From positions 1 to 64,000 of the forward strand of contig OZ241860.1 of the NCBI GenBank assembly GCA_965203195.1: 64,000 bases of DNA. Reading direction: 5' to 3'. Positions 40,869-48,711 of the stretch are shown one piece after another (position 1 is the stretch's first letter; each line of letters begins with the position of its first letter). This stretch comes from Bin87 sp965203195. Its GTDB lineage: Bacteria > Chloroflexota > Dehalococcoidia > Lucifugimonadales > UBA3495. A program made the translations under genes and the position numbers. Under the pieces are notes generated by a model that saw only the letters and a list, made by a program, of their open reading frames with translations, made no database searches and was not told the DNA's origin.

Positions 40869-41259
40869 TTCAACTATCCTCCTGGTGAATTACCCTGCGG
40901 CCTCTTTTGGGAGATCCCCGACCCGTAACCGGAGACCCCTTGCCGGGCGGCAGGACAAGGCCAGCATAGCACATCCGCCGTCAGGCAAATTTGCCGCCAC
41001 TGCTTAATCGGGGTTGCATTTCGGATTTCATACCGCTAATCCGTATATGGACGCTGAATATCGCATCTATCTACTGGAATTCGTAATTAAATTGGCGGTT
41101 TTCGTAATTTCACAGGCCACGAAAGACAGCCGGGCTCGCCCCCATCGCCGCCTCCACTCCGGCTCCGGCGGCGCGCGGCGCCAGCCATTCGCCCTCGCCC
41201 CAAAGCGCCCGCGCAGCGCTAAACTGCTTATGTCATCCCGTCAAGGAGGCCCAGCCCCG
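40869..41259. other. 391-bp intergenic region with an AT-rich core
   Basis: Holds the start region of the 77-aa gene and the upstream region of the HypE-like gene. The stretch 41020-41120 is unusually AT-rich. TTCGTAATT occurs twice (41080-41088 and 41101-41109), 21 bp apart, or two helical turns, which suggests an operator. No convincing -35/-10 pair. Confidence 0.4.
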
Positions 41260-42297
41260 TTGGAAATTGGCAAACTGCCCCCCGAACTGCTTTCCGAACT
41301 CCTCGCCGACGCCGGCGCCCCCGACCCGCGCGTTCTGCTCGGCCCCGCCGCCGGCGAGGATTGCGCCGTCATTAATATGGACGGCCGTTTCATCATCGCC
41401 ACCGCCGACCCGGTTACCCTGGCCGCGGCGCGCGCCGGCTGGTACGCCGTCCAGGTCAACGCCAATGACATTGCCGCCAGCGGCGGCATTCCCCGCTGGT
41501 TTCTGCCGACGGCGCTGCTGCCGGTCTCCTTTACGCCCGATGACGCCCGGCGCCTGTTCTCCGATCTGGCCCGCGCCTGCCGGGACTTGAACATCGCCAT
41601 CATCGGCGGCCATACCGAGGTGACGGGAGCGGTAACGCAGCCGGTCATCGCCGGCGCGATGCTGGGCGAACCGGCGCGGCCCGGCCGGGTCATCAATTCC
41701 GGCGGCGCCCGGGATGGCGACAGCATCGTCCTGACCACCGGCATCGCCATTGAAGGAACGGCCATTCTGGCCGCCGAATGCGCCGCCGAGCTGCGCGCCG
41801 CCGGCGTTGACGCCGCCGTCATCGCCCGCGCCGCCGCCTACCTGGACGCCCCCGGCATCAGCGTCGTCAATGCCGCCCGCGCCCTCTGCGACGCCGTTGA
41901 CGACATCCACAGCCTCCACGACATCACCGAAGGCGGCCTGGTCACCGCCCTGCGCGAAGTGGCGGCGGCGTCCGGCCTGGGCGCGGTCCTGGAAGCCGAA
42001 AGCGCTCCGGCGCTGCCGGAATGCGCCGCCATCTGCGCGGCTTTGGACATTGACCCGCTGGGGCTGATCGGCTCCGGCGCCCTGCTGGCGACAATGCCGG
42101 CCGGCGCCGTGCCCGCCGCCCTGCGCGCCCTGGACCGGATTGGCGTGGACGGCTGGGAAATCGGCCAGATGATTGAACCCGACCTCGGCCTCTGGCTGAT
42201 TGACCGCGCCGGCGAACGCGCTATGCCCCGGTTTCGCCGCGACGAACTGGCCCGCTACCTGGAGCAGCGCGCGCATTCGCCGTCAACAGCGCCCTGA
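41260..42297 (+). CDS. HypE/AIR-synthase-like protein
   Basis: A 345-aa protein of the AIR synthase/HypE/ThiL/SelD fold. GPAAGEDCAVINMDGRF resembles the nucleotide-binding start, AVQVNANDIAASGGIPRW the second motif, and IGGHTEVTGAVTQPV and LHDITEGGLVTALREVA are typical of HypE-like and unassigned AIR-synthase-related proteins. The C-terminal Cys of true HypE (PRIC) is absent, so hydrogenase cyanylation is unlikely. TTG 41260 (MEIGKLPPELL) is chosen: AAGGAGG lies at 41243-41249. An ATG at 41230 has no ribosome site. Confidence 0.82.
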   Translation: MEIGKLPPELLSELLADAGAPDPRVLLGPAAGEDCAVINMDGRFIIATADPVTLAAARAGWYAVQVNANDIAASGGIPRWFLPTALLPVSFTPDDARRLFSDLARACRDLNIAIIGGHTEVTGAVTQPVIAGAMLGEPARPGRVINSGGARDGDSIVLTTGIAIEGTAILAAECAAELRAAGVDAAVIARAAAYLDAPGISVVNAARALCDAVDDIHSLHDITEGGLVTALREVAAASGLGAVLEAESAPALPECAAICAALDIDPLGLIGSGALLATMPAGAVPAALRALDRIGVDGWEIGQMIEPDLGLWLIDRAGERAMPRFRRDELARYLEQRAHSPSTAP

Positions 42298-42366
42298 ACG
42301 GTATCCCGGAACATCCGAAAGGTATCCCGGCCGGCGCGCGGCGGCCTATTCGCCCAGGTAGGCGGC

Positions 42367-43335
42367 CTATTCGTCCAGGTAAAGGTCAATGCACTGCCGC
42401 AGCTGCGCCAGGGTTATGTTGCCCCCGCTTACGGTAATGGAAACCTTGCGCCCGCGCACCAGATCGGGACGCCGCACGGCGCCGGCCAGGGCGGTGGCGC
42501 CGGCGCCCTCGGCCAGCGTGTGCGCCTTTTCAATCAGCATCGCCACCGCCCGCCGGACATCGTCCTCGCTCACCAGAACGAAGTCATGCAGCCGGTGCCG
42601 CATAATCTGCTGCGGCAGTTCGTAGCCCTCGGCCGTGGCGATGCCCTCAACCCAGGTCTGCATCGGCGCCTGCGTCAGCTGCCCCTGCTGCCAGGACAGA
42701 TACCCCGCCGGCGCCGCTTCCGACTGGACGGCGACCACCTTAATATCGGGGTTGAGCGCGCCCGCCACCACGCAGGCGCCGGAGATGCCGCTGCCGCCGC
42801 CCAGGGGCAGCAGCATCACCGCCACATCCGGCAATTCCTCAATGATTTCCAGGCTGGCGGTGGCCACGCCGGCGATGAGAGCGGGTTCGTTCACCGGATG
42901 AACATAGCGATACCCCTCCTCGGCGGCCAGCCTTTCGCAGTGCTGTCTGGCCTCGTCGAAGTGGGCGCCGTGGAAAATCAGCTCGGCGCCCAGGGCTTCC
43001 ATAGCCGCCACCTTGTTGGGATTGGCGCCCACGGGAAGCCCGATCAGAGCCCGGACGCCGAACTGGCGGCAGGCGCTGGCAATGGACTGGCCGTGATTGC
43101 CGCTGCTGGCCGTGATTATGCCCCGGGCGCGTTCCGCCGCCGACATATTCGCCAGCAGGTTGACGCCGCCGCGGGCCTTGAAAGCCCCCAGGGGCAGATG
43201 CTCCTCGTGCTTCAGGTACACCTCGGCGTCCAGGGCGGCGCTCAACGCCGGGGAATAGGTTAGCGGCGTGCGGGCGAAGTACGGGGCAATGGTGGCGCGG
43301 GCCTGATAGACATCCCGCAGGGTTGGGATATTCAC
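42367..43335 (-). CDS. Threonine/serine dehydratase (PLP fold-type II)
   Basis: A 322-aa PLP enzyme deaminating threonine (to 2-oxobutanoate) or serine. PLP lysine K53 lies in LPLGAFKARGG; the phosphate-binding loop is LLPLGGGSGISG, and ASSGNHGQSIA is the usual substrate loop. It lacks the C-terminal ACT regulatory domain of biosynthetic IlvA, so it resembles catabolic or broad-specificity members. GTG 43335 (VNIPTLRDV) with GGGAGAG upstream is preferred to an ATG at 43380. Its promoter region is the GTAC-rich stretch described separately. Confidence 0.9.
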   Translation of the reverse strand: MNIPTLRDVYQARATIAPYFARTPLTYSPALSAALDAEVYLKHEEHLPLGAFKARGGVNLLANMSAAERARGIITASSGNHGQSIASACRQFGVRALIGLPVGANPNKVAAMEALGAELIFHGAHFDEARQHCERLAAEEGYRYVHPVNEPALIAGVATASLEIIEELPDVAVMLLPLGGGSGISGACVVAGALNPDIKVVAVQSEAAPAGYLSWQQGQLTQAPMQTWVEGIATAEGYELPQQIMRHRLHDFVLVSEDDVRRAVAMLIEKAHTLAEGAGATALAGAVRRPDLVRGRKVSITVSGGNITLAQLRQCIDLYLDE

Positions 43336-43478
43336 GGGTAGTTCTCTCCCTGGTAACGGATGGGGTTGGGCAACAGGCATCGGGCCGCGGGCAATAGGCC
43401 GGCAAGGATGCCGGCAAGCAGATTAGGCAAGCCGTCATCCGGTGTCAACCGCCGCCGGCGGGGAACGCGCCGCCGGCG

Positions 43479-43810
43479 GTGTACACGCTGCGCCGCCGGT
43501 GTACTGCCGCTATGACGACCGCAGTACACCGATACGGGTACAGCATTTTGCCGGTACACCGCCGTTGCTGCCGCAGTACTCCGTGTACACTGGCGCATTG
43601 CTCCGTTACACGCGCCGCTGGACGGGGCGGTGTACTACATTCCGGGAACGCGGCGTAGCAAAAGTACACCGGCTGACCGCCTTGCCGTACACGCGCCTTT
43701 ACACTACGCCATCGCCACGCCTTCGCCTGGCGATTTGCGGCTACACTTTTCTGGGGCAGCGTTGTGTGCCGCAGTGCGCCCAAAGCCGTACCCTCCGTTG
43801 CGATGTACTG
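43479..43810. repeat. GTACAC/GTGTAC motif array
   Basis: Twelve GTAC cores occur in about 330 bp: 43481, 43501, 43524, 43538, 43554, 43576, 43585, 43632, 43664, 43687, 43788 and 43805. Six read GTACAC and two are full GTGTACAC palindromes (43479, 43583). About one would be expected by chance. Spacing is irregular, mostly 9-47 bp. Three more occur at 44277, 44303 and 44316. Confidence 0.65.
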
Positions 43811-44203
43811 CATTCCGGCTACGCAGCGTTACACCGCTTGACAGCCCAGCCGGTCGCCCTGGCCCCGTCCACCGGGGGCTGACGCGCTTGCCGGCGCCTG
43901 GGCATCCGTAGCCGCCCCTTTCCGGGCTATCCGACCCGCGCGCCGTCGGAGGCGCGGCATCGGCTATCCCCCGGCGTCTTTGCCGCCCCTGTCGCCCCCC
44001 ATCGCCGCCAGCGAACCCTGCCCCCGCCGGATGGCCGCAGCGGGAGGGCAGAAATCCCCAGAAACGCCCCAAATCCGCTGAAAACGGCTAAATGCGGCAT
44101 TACTGCCATTGGCAACCCGCCGCCGGCTGTGGCAGAATGCCCCCGTAGCCGATAGCGTTCTGAAAGTTTCTAAAAAACTATTTAGAATGTTTTACGCTTG
44201 CTC

Positions 44204-44232
44204 TTGACATCGTCCAAGACATTTGCTAATTT
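44204..44232 (+). promoter_or_regulatory. Promoter of the small HTH gene
   Basis: TTGACA (44204-44209), 17 bp, TAATTT (44227-44232). It sits between the inverted repeat 44168-44187 and the GTACAC motifs at 44277-44321. Confidence 0.65.
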
Positions 44233-44335
44233 CACTGGTGTAGCGGCCGGTGAGCCGGAAATGCAACGGAAACGAAGTACACGCCAACGCCGCCCGGCGG
44301 GTGTACGCCAATGCAGTACACAACGGAGGTGCATT

Positions 44336-44560
44336 GTGGCACGCAAGACCAACCTGATGCTCCGTGTAGAAAAGGAATTCGACCGCCCGCTGGAGCGGCT
44401 GCTCCCCGAGCTGGTCAACGAGCAGGGCCTCACGGCCACCGCCGACGCCATCGGCGTCAGCAAGGCCACCCTGGGCTACTGGATGCTCAAGCTGGGCATC
44501 AATGTCCGGCGCGTCGCCGTAGCCCCCGGCCAGGTGCTGGAAATCAAGCGCAGCGCCTGA
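44336..44560 (+). CDS. Small helix-turn-helix protein (74 aa)
   Basis: A 74-aa putative DNA-binding protein starting MARKTNLMLRVEKEFDRPLE. The central part, GLTATADAIGVSKATLGYWMLKLG (split here as helix, turn, recognition helix), is a clear helix-turn-helix, followed by a short basic tail. GTG 44336 has GGAGG 6 nt upstream. It has no fused sensor domain. Three GTAC motifs in its leader and twelve farther upstream make it a candidate for binding those sites, with autoregulation (inference). Confidence 0.7.
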   Translation: MARKTNLMLRVEKEFDRPLERLLPELVNEQGLTATADAIGVSKATLGYWMLKLGINVRRVAVAPGQVLEIKRSA

Positions 44561-44701
44561 CCCCCTCTGGCAACTACGCTGCCGGCCGGCGGTGGCTCCC
44601 GGCACGGCAGCGCAGCGCGCGGCGTTGCCGCCACTCAATGGCGAGCTGAGCGACGGCAACGCTGCGCCCGCCGCTATCGGACAACGATGGCGGCGGAACG
44701 C

Positions 44702-44739
44702 AAAACGCCCCGGCCGGTGGCAAGCGGCCGGGGCGGTTT
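44702..44739. terminator. Bidirectional terminator, HTH gene versus formamidase
   Basis: AAAA, then CGCCCCGGCCG, an 8-nt loop, CGGCCGGGGCG and GTTT; an 11-bp GC stem between convergent genes. The rest of 44561-44801 shows nothing else. Confidence 0.75.
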
Positions 44740-44801
44740 GCGGTTCCTGCACGGTTCCTGCGCCGGACGGGCGCGGGACGGGCCTGGCGACCGGACGGCG
44801 G

Positions 44802-45914
44802 TCACCCGGCGAAGATGTCCTCCGGCAGGAAGGCCGAAACCGTTATGTTAGGCAAGTCCACGATGTTGCTCACCCGCAAATCCACGGCCACGCTGCAAAT
44901 GATGTACGCCTGCTCCGCCGTCCAGCCCCGTTCCTGCAACAGGGCAATCATATTGAGCAGAGCGTTGCGCGCCGCCAGCGACAGCGCGTCCTCGCCTTCC
45001 TGGGTTCCGTCGGCGCGGATGGGGTAGCCCAGCGTGGCGGTGAAATTGCGCGGCGCGGCCCACTCCGGCGGCAGAAAGTAGCCGGGATGGGCGTAGCGCG
45101 GCATCGTTATGTTATGCCGCGCTGCCTGCCCCTTGTGTATGGCAAAACGCACCGCCGCCGTAGCCCCCATCTCAATGGCGGTGATGCAGACCTCGCCGTC
45201 GCCCTGGGCGAAATGCCCGTCGCCGGCCGAGTACAGCCCGCCGGCCACGGCCACGGGGATGAACAGGCGGGAACCTTTCGTCAGCTGCTTGGCGTCCACA
45301 TTCCCGCAGTTCTCCCGGGGCGGAATGGTGCGCAGCCCTTCGCTGGCAATGACGCCGCCGGCCGGAACCGCGTCCTCCGGGTCCGGCGGCGCGGCAATCC
45401 CGCCCCGGCGCGCGAATTCCGCTTCCCGCGCCGCCCATTCCTTTAACTGCGCGTACGACGGCGCCAGCCCGGCCGTCCCCATAAACGACCCGTCCGGTAT
45501 GCGGACGCCGGGCAGCTGCGCCGAAGTCGCCCACCCGTCGACTATGTTCCAGTGCGCCAGGTACGGCTCCGTGAATATATCCCGCAGAAAGCCGGCCCCC
45601 GGCCGGTTCCGCGTCCACCCGTAGGGCTGCGCCACAATGTCCAGGTATTCAACTTCCAGCAGGTCGCCGGGTTCGGCGCCCTTGATGTACACCGGGCCGG
45701 TAAGCGGATGTCCCACTTTGGCGTCCAGACCGGCCAGGTCGGCGGCGGTCATCGGCGGCCGGATTTGGCCGTCCGATGCGTCCCGCGTCTCCAGTACCAC
45801 CTCCTCGCCGGGGTCAACCACCACAATCGGCGGGATGTCCGGGTGCCAGCGGTTGTGCCCCAGGTGGGCTTCCTCTTTAAGGCGCTTGCTGCGGTCAATG
45901 CTGATGGTCGGCAC
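44802..45914 (-). CDS. Acetamidase/formamidase family protein
   Basis: A 370-aa FmdA/AmdA-family amidase that hydrolyses small amides to acid plus ammonia. Diagnostic blocks are GHPLTGPVYIKGAEPGDLLEVE, GGNVDAK-like ENCGNVDAKQLTKGS, LYSAGDGHFAQGDGE and the C-terminal YIICSVAVDLRVSNIVD. AAGGAGG lies just upstream of ATG 45914. It is a single-gene unit with terminators on both sides, providing nitrogen from amides. Confidence 0.92.
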   Translation of the reverse strand: MPTISIDRSKRLKEEAHLGHNRWHPDIPPIVVVDPGEEVVLETRDASDGQIRPPMTAADLAGLDAKVGHPLTGPVYIKGAEPGDLLEVEYLDIVAQPYGWTRNRPGAGFLRDIFTEPYLAHWNIVDGWATSAQLPGVRIPDGSFMGTAGLAPSYAQLKEWAAREAEFARRGGIAAPPDPEDAVPAGGVIASEGLRTIPPRENCGNVDAKQLTKGSRLFIPVAVAGGLYSAGDGHFAQGDGEVCITAIEMGATAAVRFAIHKGQAARHNITMPRYAHPGYFLPPEWAAPRNFTATLGYPIRADGTQEGEDALSLAARNALLNMIALLQERGWTAEQAYIICSVAVDLRVSNIVDLPNITVSAFLPEDIFAG

Positions 45915-46054
45915 GGCAGTGTCCCTCCTTTATGTCAAATATGACTATCTTACCACCGCCATCCTTTCAATGCCGCCATCCCGTCCCGGAATCGCATCAT
46001 TCCGGGGCCGCCCGGAGCCCTGCCCGATTAAGCCGGAGCCTTGCTTAATTAAAA

Positions 46055-46092
46055 GGAAGGCGGGGGTGAACGATTACTCGTCCACCCCCGCC
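46055..46092 (-). terminator. Terminator of the TPP-enzyme gene at 46124
   Basis: Minus-strand GGCGGGGGTG, a 14-nt loop and CACCCCCGCC, followed by TTCCTTTTAATT. Confidence 0.65.
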
Positions 46093-46123
46093 GCGCCTGG
46101 CCCCGGTCAGGCGTCCCGTCCGG

Positions 46124-47809
46124 TCACAACGACCAGTCGTCCGGCAGTTCCGGCGTCGGCAGCGGGCGGATCATCACCTCCACCAGCGCCGGCTGCCCGG
46201 CGTCGGTGGCGCGTATCGCCCGCCGGAAAGCGGGCCGGATTTCCTCGGGATGCTCTACCCGTTCCGACCAGCAGCCCAGGCCGTTGGCGACGACGCTGAA
46301 GTTGCCGCCCAGCACCGCCATCTCCGGCGGCGTGCCGTTGGGGTTTTCCATGCCCATCATCCCGCCGCCAATGCCGCCGTTGTTGATGACCACCGTGAGG
46401 ATGGGCAGCCCCATCCGCGCCGCCGTTTCCAGCTCCATGCCCGTCATCCCGAAGGAAGCGTCGCCCAGCAGGTGCGTCACCAGATGGTCGGGGCGGCCCA
46501 GCTTGGCGCCAATGGCGGCGCCCACCGACCAGCCCATGGCCGCCATGCCGCCCATAGCGACAAAGTTGCGCGGCTTGGTGGTCGGCCAGAAGGGAACCAT
46601 ATAACCCCGGCTGCCCCCGGCGTCGTGCAGCGCGATGGTGCGGTCGGGGTCAATGGCCTGATAGAGTTCTTGAACCACGCGGTAGCCGTTGGTCGGGGTT
46701 TCCGGGTCCATAAAGCGGGGCGTCCATTCGGCGGCCTGCTTTTCGTGGCAAAGCCGGATTTCCTCAGCCACTTCCGGTTTGACGCCGCCGCCACTGGGGC
46801 CTAGCCGTTCCCGCACCGCGTCAATGATGGCGCGCAGGGCCAGCCTGGCGTCGGCCAGCATCGGCAGGTCAACCTGGTAGGTTTTGTTCAAATCGGCCGG
46901 GTCGGCATTAATATGAATGACGCTGACGTCTTCCGGTATCGGCCGCCCGTCGGTGCCGTTGGGCTGCCGGAAGGAATTGCCCACCGCCAGTACTACATCG
47001 GCCTTGCGGTTGATGTGCAACGCCGCCCCCGATGCGTAACGGCTGCGGGGATAGACGCCGCCGCCCAGGGACAGCGGATGGTTTTCGGGGAAAATGCCCT
47101 TGCCCATAATGGTGGTAGCCACGGGCATCGACAGCAACTCGGCCAGCTCCATCACCTCATCCGCGGCCCCGGCGCTCATCGCGCCGCCGCCGGCGTTGAG
47201 AATGGGCAACCGGGCGTTGACCAGCAGCTCGGCGGCCCGCTGGACATCGGCATCGGCCGGCCCCGCCTTGCCCGGCGTGCCCACCGGCGTGTAGGCCAGC
47301 GCGGCGTCATCCCCTTCGGCGGTCAGTACATCCTGGGGCATTTCCAGCACCACCGGGCCGGGAGAGCCGGAACGCAGGGCGGTAAAGGCGCGGCGCATCA
47401 CCTGCGGAATGTCCTGGACGCGCGTAAAAGTTCCCCGCCACTTGCACAGCCCGTCAAAGATGCTGGCGGGAACTTCCTGCTGCCATTCCTGCCCCAGGTT
47501 GCGCAGCGGATGCTGCCCCATCAGCAGCAGCACGGGAATGTTGTCGGCATAGCAGCCGGCAATGGCGGTAAGGCAGTTGGTGGCGCCGGGCCCGGTGCCG
47601 GTCATCGCCACGCCCACCTCGCCGGTGGCGCGGGCGTACCCGTCGGCGATCTCCACGCCCAGCCGTTCGTGCCGCGCCGCAAAGGGCCGGATGGTGGCCG
47701 ACCGGCGCAACGGCCCCCACAGCGGCGCCAGGCCGCCGCCGGAAAACCCGGTTATGTATCGTATTCCTTCCTGTTCCAGAGCTTTGACCACGGCTTCGGC
47801 GCCACGCAT
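46124..47809 (-). CDS. Thiamine-pyrophosphate enzyme, acetolactate-synthase-like
   Basis: A 561-aa TPP enzyme with the three standard domains. ARHERLGVEIADGYARATG holds the catalytic Glu. The metal/TPP motif is LLGDASFGMTGMELETAARMGLPILTVVINN. It starts MRGAEAVVKALEQEG at 47809 with AGGAGG upstream. Members of this group include oxalyl-CoA decarboxylase, sulfoacetaldehyde acetyltransferase, glyoxylate carboligase and acetolactate synthase; the sequence alone does not settle which. No small ilvN subunit is nearby, which argues against a biosynthetic role. Confidence 0.88.
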   Translation of the reverse strand: MRGAEAVVKALEQEGIRYITGFSGGGLAPLWGPLRRSATIRPFAARHERLGVEIADGYARATGEVGVAMTGTGPGATNCLTAIAGCYADNIPVLLLMGQHPLRNLGQEWQQEVPASIFDGLCKWRGTFTRVQDIPQVMRRAFTALRSGSPGPVVLEMPQDVLTAEGDDAALAYTPVGTPGKAGPADADVQRAAELLVNARLPILNAGGGAMSAGAADEVMELAELLSMPVATTIMGKGIFPENHPLSLGGGVYPRSRYASGAALHINRKADVVLAVGNSFRQPNGTDGRPIPEDVSVIHINADPADLNKTYQVDLPMLADARLALRAIIDAVRERLGPSGGGVKPEVAEEIRLCHEKQAAEWTPRFMDPETPTNGYRVVQELYQAIDPDRTIALHDAGGSRGYMVPFWPTTKPRNFVAMGGMAAMGWSVGAAIGAKLGRPDHLVTHLLGDASFGMTGMELETAARMGLPILTVVINNGGIGGGMMGMENPNGTPPEMAVLGGNFSVVANGLGCWSERVEHPEEIRPAFRRAIRATDAGQPALVEVMIRPLPTPELPDDWSL

Positions 47810-47943
47810 AACGGCTCCTCCTTGTCGGCAGGATGGAGCGGTTATGTTAGCCGGGCCAAATGCGCCCGCCGCCGCCCGCTCCCACAATGCGGGATGATAG
47901 GGCAACGGGGGCAAAGCGGTCAACCGGACAGCGGATTAACGAA

Positions 47944-48420
47944 TTACAAATCCCGCGCCAGATACTCCAGTTCGTCCAGCACTTCGGGGAAGGTGGGAAA
48001 CTGGTAGCGTTGCAGAACCTCGCTGAAAATCTCCTCGCCCGTCGCCGGGTCATAGACCCGGTGGATGTAATCGTCCGGGTTATCGTGCAGGTTGTGATAC
48101 TTGAGCAGGAGATTGCCGCCAATCTGCCAGCCGATGTAAGCGTACCTGAAACAGCGGACGCGATGCGGGATATGGGAATCATCGTACTCGAAGATCAGAC
48201 GCACATCCAGCATTACGCCTTTCTCGCAACCAACCGTACCCCTAACCAGCAGGTCTCCGGTATCCTCGTCCAATCCGATGTCCAGGGTATCCAAATACCG
48301 GACAACAAAAGAACGCTGCTCTAACTGGATGTCGAGGACGGCTTGGTAGTTCTCCCGCGACTGCCATCCGTTCGGGTCCGGTCGTTCCGGAATTCCAATG
48401 CGCGATAGGCAAAGAGCCAT
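47944..48420 (-). CDS. TumE-like (DUF6516) putative toxin
   Basis: A 158-aa protein resembling the DUF6516/TumE toxin family: VRGTVGCEKGVMLDVRLIFEY, an FRYAYIGWQIGGNLLLKYHN core strand, then the HNLHDNPDDYIHRVYDP region that matches the family's conserved histidine segment. The C-terminus FPEVLDELEYLARDL is typical. It lies downstream of a TumA-like antitoxin gene, which it overlaps by 100 bp in a different frame, more than usual for a toxin-antitoxin pair. The start ATG 48420 is inside the antitoxin frame; no later ATG would keep the conserved strands. Confidence 0.6.
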   Translation of the reverse strand: MALCLSRIGIPERPDPNGWQSRENYQAVLDIQLEQRSFVVRYLDTLDIGLDEDTGDLLVRGTVGCEKGVMLDVRLIFEYDDSHIPHRVRCFRYAYIGWQIGGNLLLKYHNLHDNPDDYIHRVYDPATGEEIFSEVLQRYQFPTFPEVLDELEYLARDL

Positions 48421-48614
48421 TTCAGAACCTCAATAGTTTCCTGCATTTCGCCCCGCTCAACCAGCGTTGCCATTCGCTCGCTGGACATTTCGTAGCGAAT
48501 TTCGTACTGGCGCAACTCGGCCTCAAGCTCGGCCAGCATTTCCCCCGGCGCGAGGTAGCGCACTGGAATGCCGGTAGCGGTTTTGCTAACCGCGGGCGTC
48601 TCTGTAGTGGTCAT
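48321..48614 (-). CDS. TumA-like putative antitoxin
   Basis: A 97-aa protein starting MTTTETPAVSKTATG. Residues about 27-73 (MLAELEAELRQYEIRYEMSSERMATLVERGEMQ then EVLKWLFAYRAL) match the short helical antitoxins found next to TumE toxins, in which an E...YGMSSEEF-type motif is followed by a W-x-x-xY end. Family members normally stop soon after that. Here the frame runs on 25 residues (ending RTTKPSSTSS), overlapping the toxin gene. This tail may be due to a lost stop or an indel. About 100 bp upstream is the first methyltransferase. Confidence 0.55.
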   Translation of the reverse strand: MTTTETPAVSKTATGIPVRYLAPGEMLAELEAELRQYEIRYEMSSERMATLVERGEMQETIEVLKWLFAYRALEFRNDRTRTDGSRGRTTKPSSTSS

Positions 48615-48711
48615 GACAGCATCCTCTCCGTTTGATTTGGCGGTATCAGCCCGTTGGGACAGGGTTAGACAATACACCAATTGCGCGGCGTTGACAACGA
48701 TAACGGAGCGG

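Larger units (their letters stand above)
43336..44335. other. 1-kb non-coding region, dehydratase to HTH gene
   Basis: No convincing coding sequence on either strand. It contains a GTAC-rich motif array (43479-43810), a plain GC-rich part (43840-44110), an AT-rich inverted repeat TTCTAAA-N6-TTTAGAA (44168-44187), a promoter and three more GTAC motifs in the leader of the HTH gene. Confidence 0.7.

Noticed and set aside
43470..43840. CRISPR or simple tandem repeat
   Set aside because: Motifs are short (6-8 bp), irregularly spaced and mixed in orientation. There is no repeat-spacer regularity and no cas gene.
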